Shown here in pieces: positions 40,396-44,992 of a stretch of DNA of 44,992 bases. The DNA comes from a virus. A program made the position numbers and the translations under genes. Numbering within the stretch: position 1 is the first letter of the stretch; every line of letters begins with the position of its first letter. The DNA lies in IMG/VR virus record IMGVR_UViG_3300042545_001206, positions 1 through 44,992 of that record; one strand, given 5' to 3'. The notes below the pieces were generated by a model. That model did not search any database and had not been told where the DNA came from. It saw nothing but the letters and a program-made list of their open reading frames with translations.

Positions 40396-40767
40396 ATGCA
40401 GGCTACAGAGGGGACAGAGGACTTCCGAATGGTCCACAAGGAAGGGCTGGAGAAGCTGGACGAGGCGTTGAAGGCCAGACGGCTGCGGCCTCGGGACGTA
40501 ACGGTTTTTTGGACGGCGGCCAAGTATCTGAACCTCAGGACCGGAAAGGCACACGTCAGCGCCGTCCAGATCGCAGGGGACCTGGGGGAGCACGCCACCC
40601 ACGTCTCGGCTTCGCTGCGGAAGCTCCAGGCCGAGCTGTGCCTGGTGCGCTGCAAGGACAGAACCACCGGCGGCTACTACTTCCTGCTCAACCCCTACAT
40701 CTGCTCAATCGGCGGCCCCCAGAAGCGGGGATTCCTGTGGCAGCAGTTTCAGGAAGCGCTGGAGTAG
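40396..40767 (+). CDS. Winged-helix protein, RepL-like
   Basis: The 123-residue product starts at ATG 40396 with AGGACGG eight bases upstream. It has a winged-helix fold: LDEALKARRLRPRDVTVFWT, HVSAVQIAGDLGEHATHVSA (helix-turn-helix near residues 58-77), LRKLQAELCLVRCKD, and a wing ending YYFLLNPYICSIGGPQKRGF. The aromatic-LNPY-IxxxG end is typical of RepL-type plasmid replication proteins and of some phage replication regulators. It heads the plus-strand block and lies beside the gene-free repeat region, so an origin-binding or regulatory role is plausible. MarR-type regulation is the alternative. Confidence 0.7.
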   Translation: MQATEGTEDFRMVHKEGLEKLDEALKARRLRPRDVTVFWTAAKYLNLRTGKAHVSAVQIAGDLGEHATHVSASLRKLQAELCLVRCKDRTTGGYYFLLNPYICSIGGPQKRGFLWQQFQEALE

Positions 40768-40783
40768 GTAGGCTCAAGCAGTA

Positions 40784-41233
40784 ATGCGCTCCAGGGTTGC
40801 AGTGGCCAGCTACGTGTCGATCAGTGTGGAGGAATTGGGCAGGCTGGGCCTGTCGAGCACTTTTGTCGAGGAGGGGGAGCTGACTGCCGCCAGGGCGCGG
40901 TATCAAGCCAAGGTCGGGGCCGATATGGCATCAATGGACGCCCAGGCCAAAGCCAGCCACGAAACCCCCGCAAAGGCCTCTTTTGCGGTTAGCGAGGAAG
41001 ACTTCGCCGCCTTTATGGCGTGGAAGGCCAAGGCCAGCCACGAAGGCGCGGTCGCCGCTGCTGTGTCTGACGCAGTGCTGTTTAACGAGCTGGACCCCCT
41101 GCTGGAGGCAGTCAGGGGCGACGAGGCCCCCCAGCCCACCCAGGATGCCCAGGCGCAGGCCCCAGAGGCTGAGGAGGCATCAGTGGACCCTGAGCCCGTT
41201 GCAGAGGCCAAGCAGGGGCGGGGGAGGCGGTGA
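40784..41233 (+). CDS. Acidic Ala/Glu-rich protein of unknown function
   Basis: The 149-residue product starts at ATG 40784, 16 bases after the previous stop. It has an N-terminal helix pattern (VSISVEELGRLGLSSTFVEE), a repeated WKAKASHEG/AQAKASHET element, and a disordered acidic tail (EAEEASVDPEPVAEAKQG). No family is recognised. It is coupled to the next gene (GTGA overlap) and lies two genes before terminase; a packaging accessory or DNA-mimic role is conceivable but unproven. Confidence 0.6.
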   Translation: MRSRVAVASYVSISVEELGRLGLSSTFVEEGELTAARARYQAKVGADMASMDAQAKASHETPAKASFAVSEEDFAAFMAWKAKASHEGAVAAAVSDAVLFNELDPLLEAVRGDEAPQPTQDAQAQAPEAEEASVDPEPVAEAKQGRGRR

Positions 41234-41475
41234 GCTACGACGAGCGCTTCGAGGAGGCCGGCGCCCGGTTCTGGAAGGCAGCAAAGGCGCTGATCGCCCT
41301 GAAGAACATCGGCCTGCTCGATGCCGCCACCAACGCCATGAGGCAACAGGCCAAGGAGTTTGCCGAAGGCATCAATGGCCCCTACGTTGGCTGCATGTGC
41401 GAGCGCTGCATTGAACTGCGGGAGCAGATCGCAGCCCAGCCTGCCGATGCGCCTGACCCAACGGATGCCTGGTAA
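41230..41475 (+). CDS. Small protein with CxCxxC motif
   Basis: The 81-residue product starts at GTG 41230, overlapping the previous stop (GTGA). It is helical (MSYDERFEEAGARFWKAAKA) with a Cys cluster (GCMCERCIELREQIA) that could bind zinc, and an acidic Pro-rich end. No family is recognised. Its position just before the terminase gene is conserved in spirit with small pre-terminase genes of podoviruses. Confidence 0.65.
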   Translation: MSYDERFEEAGARFWKAAKALIALKNIGLLDAATNAMRQQAKEFAEGINGPYVGCMCERCIELREQIAAQPADAPDPTDAW

Positions 41476-41495
41476 GGTGGCTGAGTCAATCATCT

Positions 41496-41505
41496 TGTCG
41501 GGTGA
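41496..41505 (-). promoter_or_regulatory. Start-associated motif in antisense orientation, upstream of terminase
   Basis: A perfect TCACCCGACA on the minus strand, followed two bases later by an ATG that opens a 190-codon frame antisense to 40903-41489. I judge that frame to be non-coding, so this copy may mark an antisense transcript start or be a chance match. Confidence 0.35.
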
Positions 41506-41513
41506 AAGGCAGG

Positions 41514-41547
41514 CAAAGCCCCACGGCCCTGAAAGCCGGGGGTTTTG
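41514..41547 (+). terminator. Long-stem hairpin before the terminase start
   Basis: CAAAGCCCC (41514-41522) pairs with GGGGTTTTG (41539-41547), a 9-bp stem with one G-U pair and a 16-base loop. The terminase GTG follows three bases later. It could attenuate transcription or hide the start; the T-run is within the stem, so a classic terminator is uncertain. Confidence 0.4.
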
Positions 41548-41549
41548 CT

Positions 41550-43376
41550 GTGTCTGAGCGCTACCCGAACTCCATCCTTCCAGAAGAACTGGAATCATTC
41601 CCATACTTCCTTGCCTGGGGGATGCGGGAAACCGGGCTGATCGGCCCGGAGGAAGAGCCCACCAGGATGCAGCTGCTGATCGCTGACTGGCTGAATCACG
41701 AAGCAGGCGGGGCCTCCATCACGGCCGCCTTTCGAGAGGCGTCAAAGTCTTACATCGCTGGCTGGGCCGCGCTGCACCGGCTAAGCCTGGATCCGTTCAA
41801 CGAGAAGGTGTTGCTGACCGGTGCCACGGCCAAGAAGCCGACTGAGGTCAGCAGTTGGATGCAGAAGACCGTTGCGGCGGTAGAGCTTTTCGAGCCTTTG
41901 CGGCCACGGCGTGATCAGCTGTCTTCGGTGATTGCGTGGGACGTGGGGCCCAGTTCGATCGACCAAGCCCCAAGCGTGCGGGTCTCGGGGATCCTTTCCC
42001 CTGGCCTGACCGGTTCCCGTGCCACCTTCATCCTGCCGGATGACGTGGAGAACGAAAGCAACAGCATCACGCTGCTCAAGCAGCAACGGCTGGCGTCGAT
42101 CTTCAACGAGCTGGTGGCCATCTTGAAGGTGCCGGCCCCGGGTCAGATGAAGCGCTCCATCCGGGTGCTGGGCACCCCGCACATCGAAACCAGTTTGTAC
42201 CTGGAGCTATCGCGCAACCGCGGCTATGGGATCCGCTATTTCCCGGCCCGATACCCAAACCCCAACGACGAGAACAGCTGGGGTTGTTACGACGGCAACC
42301 TATGCCCGCAGCTGGCGGGAGAGGTCCAACAGCACCCATGGCTGATTGGGATGCCGACCGACCCGGAGCGGTTCCCAGAGGAAGTGCTGCTTGAAAAGGA
42401 GCTGAGGGGCACCAGGGCATGGGTGCAGCTTCAGTACCAGCTCAACTGCCGGCTGAGCACCGCCGAGAAGTACCCCTGCCGCCTGGGCGACCTGCTGGTG
42501 TTGAGCCTGGACGGCAAGGCGCTGCCGGAGCTGCTGGCGTGGAGCGGCAGCCCAGAGCAGCGCATCAACCCGTTCGGCGTCAAGAGCGAGCTGCAGTGCG
42601 TGGGCATGGGCTCCGATCGCTTCTATCACCGCCCGGTGATGCAGGGCGGCTGGCTGCCACGGTCGGAGGTGTGGCGAACGGTAATGGCGATCGACCCATC
42701 GGCCCGGGGCCACGACGAATTGGCCTGGGCGGTGCTGGCGGAGCTGAACGGCAACATGTTTGCGCTGGACTGGGGGGGCGAGCGAGACGGTTTTGAAGTT
42801 AAAACGCTGAAGCTGTTGTGCAACAAGGCCAAGCAGTGGGGCGTTCAAGTAGTGGCGCCCGAACCCAACTTTGGCGGCGGCATGTTCAATCAGCTTTTGC
42901 TGCCACACATGCAAGAGATTTATCCGAACTGCTCAATCCTGGGGCCCGACGAGGTGCCATGGAGCACGGCGCAGAAGGAAGTCCGCATCGTGAACACCGT
43001 GGCTCCCCTGGTGCAGCAGCACCGGCTGGTGGTCAACGAGGCCCGAATCCAGTCGGAATGGGAGGAGGCCGAGCTGGACCCCGAGACCGGACACAAGCGG
43101 ACGCTGATGTTCCAGCTCAGTCGGATCACAACCGACCGCAACTGTTTGGAATGGATCGACCGGCTCGATGCCCTGGCGATCGGTTGCGCCTGGTTTGAGG
43201 AATCAGCGGCTCAGGACCAAGTGAAAGTGACGGAGCAGCGCAATCAAGAGAAGCTTCAGGCCGTTATGGACGCGATCGACGACGAATCAGGGCGTGGTAT
43301 CGAGGCCCTGGCCCTGGGGCTGCCACTCAACGGCTACCACGGCGGCCGAGCTGTCGGCGGCCTCAAGCGCCGCTAA
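41550..43376 (+). CDS. terL: Terminase large subunit (T7 gp19-like)
   Basis: The 608-residue motor cuts and packages DNA. The N-terminus (FPYFLAWGMRETGL, then PTRMQLLIADWLNH) matches T7 gp19. A Walker A-like loop with a deviant sequence (TAAFREASKSYIAGW) is near residue 60, a Walker B region (RATFILPDDVEN) near 165, and the coupling motif (VLGTPHIETSLY) near 210. The nuclease domain has Asp in MAIDPSARGHDE near 380 and LDALAIGCAWF near 540. I chose GTG 41550, directly after a hairpin; an alternative GTG lies at 41502. The gene runs opposite to the structural genes and overlaps the small terminase gene tail to tail by 90 bases. Confidence 0.92.
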   Translation: MSERYPNSILPEELESFPYFLAWGMRETGLIGPEEEPTRMQLLIADWLNHEAGGASITAAFREASKSYIAGWAALHRLSLDPFNEKVLLTGATAKKPTEVSSWMQKTVAAVELFEPLRPRRDQLSSVIAWDVGPSSIDQAPSVRVSGILSPGLTGSRATFILPDDVENESNSITLLKQQRLASIFNELVAILKVPAPGQMKRSIRVLGTPHIETSLYLELSRNRGYGIRYFPARYPNPNDENSWGCYDGNLCPQLAGEVQQHPWLIGMPTDPERFPEEVLLEKELRGTRAWVQLQYQLNCRLSTAEKYPCRLGDLLVLSLDGKALPELLAWSGSPEQRINPFGVKSELQCVGMGSDRFYHRPVMQGGWLPRSEVWRTVMAIDPSARGHDELAWAVLAELNGNMFALDWGGERDGFEVKTLKLLCNKAKQWGVQVVAPEPNFGGGMFNQLLLPHMQEIYPNCSILGPDEVPWSTAQKEVRIVNTVAPLVQQHRLVVNEARIQSEWEEAELDPETGHKRTLMFQLSRITTDRNCLEWIDRLDALAIGCAWFEESAAQDQVKVTEQRNQEKLQAVMDAIDDESGRGIEALALGLPLNGYHGGRAVGGLKRR

Positions 43377-43667
43377 GTGCGGGGATACCTTCAGTCTGGC
43401 CTCTAGGTGGCCCTTGGGGATCCGGCTGCCGACGAGGGCCTTGGCCAGGGCCCCCAGGGGGTCTTCCGGTGTGGCTGCCACTGAGATCCTGTTCTGCTTG
43501 AGCAACTGCAGCGCTGTCCTGAGGTCGTCATTGGACGCCGGAAGGGTTACAGGAACGCCATCGGCGTCGGGAGGGCCCGGCCTTCCGTTCTGCACCACGT
43601 CGAGAACCACGCCCGCGACCGCCTCGTGCAGCTCTTCCAGCTTCTTCTTAAGGCTTTCTTGATCCAT
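43287..43667 (-). CDS. Terminase small subunit / DNA maturase A (T7 gp18-like)
   Basis: The 126-residue product starts at ATG 43667 with GGAG upstream. It has an N-terminal helix (ESLKKKLEELHEAVAGVVLD), a Pro-rich linker, and a helix-turn of the DNA maturase type (SNDDLRTALQLLKQNRISV, then PLGALAKALVGSRIPKGH), like the LxxVxxFLKDNGI pattern in gp18 proteins. It would select the DNA to be packaged. Its last 90 bases lie antisense to the end of the large terminase gene. In T7 the two genes share a strand, so this arrangement points to an inversion. Confidence 0.68.
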   Translation of the reverse strand: MDQESLKKKLEELHEAVAGVVLDVVQNGRPGPPDADGVPVTLPASNDDLRTALQLLKQNRISVAATPEDPLGALAKALVGSRIPKGHLEARLKVSPHLAALEAADSSAAVVAVEWQPQGQGLDTTP

Positions 43668-43699
43668 GATGGTCTCCAGCCTTGCAGAATTACAGCATC

Positions 43700-44233
43700 A
43701 TGGCCGCCAAGTTCCCCAATCCGCTGGATGTCAAGTGGCAGAGCCAGAACGACAACGCCAGCGGCACTGGTTACCGGGAGTGCTTCAGTTCCAGCTGCGC
43801 AATGTTGGCCATGTTCTGGGGCAAGATTGCTAACGATGACGCCTACAACCGGGTCCGGGCCGTATTTGGCGATTCCACCAACGCCGAAGCCCAGCTGAGA
43901 GCGCTGCGGTCACTTGGCCTGGATGCCAACTTCAGGACCGATGCTGCCCCTGCTGACATTCAGGCAGAGATCAACGCCGGTCGGCCCGTTGCGGTGGGCT
44001 GGCTGCATCAGGGCAATGTGTCGAACCCTGGCGGCGGCGGCCATTGGACCGTGGTTGTTGGCTACACCCCAACCATTTGGATCCATAACGACCCAAACGG
44101 CGAGGCAAGGCTGGTGCAGGGAGGTTATACCGCCAATTACAACGGCTACCGCCAGTCCTACAGCCGGAAAAATTGGAATCCGCGCTGGATGCCGGGTGGT
44201 AGTGGCGGCTGGATGCTCACCTGTCGCCCGTAG
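43700..44233 (+). CDS. C39-like cysteine peptidase / amidase, endolysin candidate
   Basis: The 177-residue product starts at ATG 43700, divergent from the small terminase. It has a papain-like C39-type layout: catalytic Cys in YRECFSSSCAMLAMFWGKI near residue 32, and His in GGGHWTVVVGYTPTIWIHND near 113-132 with a following Asn/Asp. The intervening domain has DDAYNRVRAVFGDSTNAEAQ. Such proteins occur as phage cell-wall hydrolases. No other lysozyme is recognisable in the window, and the next genes look like spanins, so I infer it is the endolysin. No signal peptide is visible. Its end overlaps the following minus-strand gene by 17 bases. Confidence 0.68.
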   Translation: MAAKFPNPLDVKWQSQNDNASGTGYRECFSSSCAMLAMFWGKIANDDAYNRVRAVFGDSTNAEAQLRALRSLGLDANFRTDAAPADIQAEINAGRPVAVGWLHQGNVSNPGGGGHWTVVVGYTPTIWIHNDPNGEARLVQGGYTANYNGYRQSYSRKNWNPRWMPGGSGGWMLTCRP

Positions 44234-44432
44234 CCGGGGGATCGCTGGGGGGCGGGGCCTCTTCTTCCCGTTTGTGGGCCTGCAATTGCCTCTCCAGCCA
44301 GTCCAGGGGTGATTTCACCAGGATGCCGGCGGCAAAATTCCACCGTGGCTCGCAAAATTCCCACGGCTTGGGGGCTCGCAGCTCACACGCGGCAAGGTAG
44401 GAGGCAAGAAAAGCGCTGACCACCCACATCAT
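44217..44432 (-). CDS. Small lipoprotein, outer-spanin candidate
   Basis: The 71-residue product has an N-terminal hydrophobic segment ending in a lipobox (VVSAFLASYLAAC; LAAC), then a short linker and a Pro/Glu-rich end (EEEAPPPSDPPATGDR). Small Pro-rich lipoproteins encoded just after an inner spanin are typical o-spanins (Rz1). The start ATG 44432 overlaps the upstream gene (ATGA), as spanin pairs often do. A positively charged N-terminus is missing, so lipoprotein processing is not certain. Confidence 0.55.
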   Translation of the reverse strand: MMWVVSAFLASYLAACELRAPKPWEFCEPRWNFAAGILVKSPLDWLERQLQAHKREEEAPPPSDPPATGDR

Positions 44433-44632
44433 TTTGTGTGAGCCTCCACAATCCTGATCCGGTCTTCGTGATCGTTGATTTTTTCGTGATGATGAGCCAG
44501 TAGGGCGTCAATTCGGCCTTGAGACTTGCCCAGATGGTTGCCGATCGACCACAGCGCCTTAACCGCTGAGCCGCCAAGGGTCAAGACTGCAGCGACGGTG
44601 GCGACGACGCCAGCAATTTCAACGACTCCCAC
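44429..44632 (-). CDS. Single-span membrane protein with coiled coil, inner-spanin or holin candidate
   Basis: The 67-residue product from GTG 44632 has an N-terminal transmembrane helix (VEIAGVVATVAAVLTLGGSA) and a heptad-patterned tail (IDALLAHHHEKINDHEDRIR). It lies 53 bases after the tail-fibre gene, where T7 has gene 17.5 (holin). The layout fits an inner spanin or a T7-type holin. Together with the lipoprotein gene and the C39-like peptidase it forms a likely lysis cassette. Confidence 0.6.
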   Translation of the reverse strand: MGVVEIAGVVATVAAVLTLGGSAVKALWSIGNHLGKSQGRIDALLAHHHEKINDHEDRIRIVEAHTK

Positions 44633-44685
44633 TACAGGGCTGCAGAGTTCTGGTGGATTTTAGCTTGTTCCGCTGCTTACGGGCA

Positions 44686-44992
44686 TTAACTGCGAGGCAG
44701 CAGCCCGGTCGGGACGACGTGAGGCCGTGCAACTAGGGACACCTGGAAGTCGCTGATATATCCATTCCATCGGCGAGCTATAAAATTACCACTTTGCAAG
44801 CCAATTGCTAGAAGAGTTTGGGTAATGCTACTGCCGTAAGGACTGGTGTCAGGATTTGGATCTGCCGCGCCATTTATAGTTGTTGTCACAATTCCGTCTG
44901 CCCTAGTGTGCTGAAAGAATGCCCATTGATTTATTACCGGAACACCGGGCGGTCCATTGTGAACAAACCCGGAGCCCGTGACGGTAATCCAA
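44686..44992 (-). CDS. Partial tail fibre, C-terminal 101 residues (second copy or contig overlap)
   Basis: The frame enters from the right edge and stops with TAA at 44686-44688. It encodes the last part of the LamG-like domain, identical in protein to the left-end fibre up to its last 10 or so residues. There RPHVVPTGLLPRS replaces RPHDVPSGPLPIF, with the same stop position. It is either the same gene seen again in a circular genome with strain differences, or a second fibre gene cut by the window. Confidence 0.85.
   Translation of the reverse strand, partial: WITVTGSGFVHNGPPGVPVINQWAFFQHTRADGIVTTTINGAADPNPDTSPYGSSITQTLLAIGLQSGNFIARRWNGYISDFQVSLVARPHVVPTGLLPRS
44718..44992. repeat. 275-bp sequence repeated from the left end (copy 2)
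   Basis: It matches 192-466 with one silent mismatch (44905). Weaker similarity continues to the stop codon at 44686 and then ends. Confidence 0.95.

Noticed and set aside
39799-40602. 267-codon minus-strand frame (and overlapping frames on both strands) in the gene-free region
   Set aside because: It overlaps the winged-helix gene in antisense, has Cys/Pro/Arg-rich non-native composition, and no start signal or neighbour coupling.
40903-41489. Minus-strand frame beginning just after a perfect TCACCCGACA motif
   Set aside because: The plus-strand genes here are coupled (GTGA) and encode a plausible Cys-motif protein; the antisense product is Ser/Ala-rich and looks like a shadow. The motif itself is kept as a finding.

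Overview
The window reads as an almost complete genome of a temperate-type, T7-like podovirus. It carries a single-subunit phage RNA polymerase, a gp2.5-type ssDNA-binding protein, a gp6-type 5'-3' exonuclease, portal, scaffold, major capsid, tail tubular proteins A and B, four internal virion proteins, a T7-type tail fibre and both terminase subunits. GC is high (about 60-65 % by eye). Next to the tyrosine integrase lies a 43-bp tRNA-Leu(UAA) half-gene that looks like an attP core. As I recall, the cyanophage P-SSP7 has the same arrangement. Together these suggest a picocyanobacterial host of the high-GC Cyanobium/Synechococcus type. The host is an inference; no photosynthesis genes are present.

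Layout, right to left along the minus strand, the main direction of transcription. About 39.5-36.0 kb: small early genes, several with their own structured leader, including an ArdC-like antirestriction protein and a bacterial-type SSB. 36.3-33.5 kb: three winged-helix regulators, the integrase and small genes. 33.4 kb: attP. 33.3-31.0 kb: RNA polymerase. 30.9-24.0 kb: a tightly coupled DNA-metabolism operon (gp2.5-like SSB, RuvC-like resolvase, coiled-coil protein, four tandem membrane microproteins, zinc-ribbon protein, exonuclease). 24.0-19.5 kb: head genes, ending at a strong terminator after the capsid gene. 19.4-13.6 kb: tail tube genes with an adhesin-rich insertion. 13.7-1.9 kb: internal virion proteins. 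1.9-0.2 kb: tail fibre. The right end (40.4-44.6 kb) holds plus-strand genes (winged-helix protein, two small genes, large terminase, cysteine-peptidase endolysin candidate) mixed with minus-strand genes (small terminase, two spanin-like lysis genes).

The last 275 bp repeat positions 192-466 (tail-fibre C-terminus) with one silent difference. T7 order (tail fibre, lysis genes, terminases) is restored if the two ends are joined. The contig is therefore probably a circularly closed genome of about 44.5 kb whose ends come from slightly different strains; a true second tail-fibre gene is the alternative.

No DNA polymerase, primase or replicative helicase is encoded anywhere, so host replication machinery must be recruited. 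A roughly 0.93-kb gene-free region with tandem repeats, next to a RepL-like winged-helix gene, is a candidate origin. The most striking undescribed signal is a 10-bp motif, TCACCCGACA. It occurs on the minus strand directly upstream of about ten start codons, usually where no Shine-Dalgarno is visible, and in four leaders it is preceded by a conserved hairpin.
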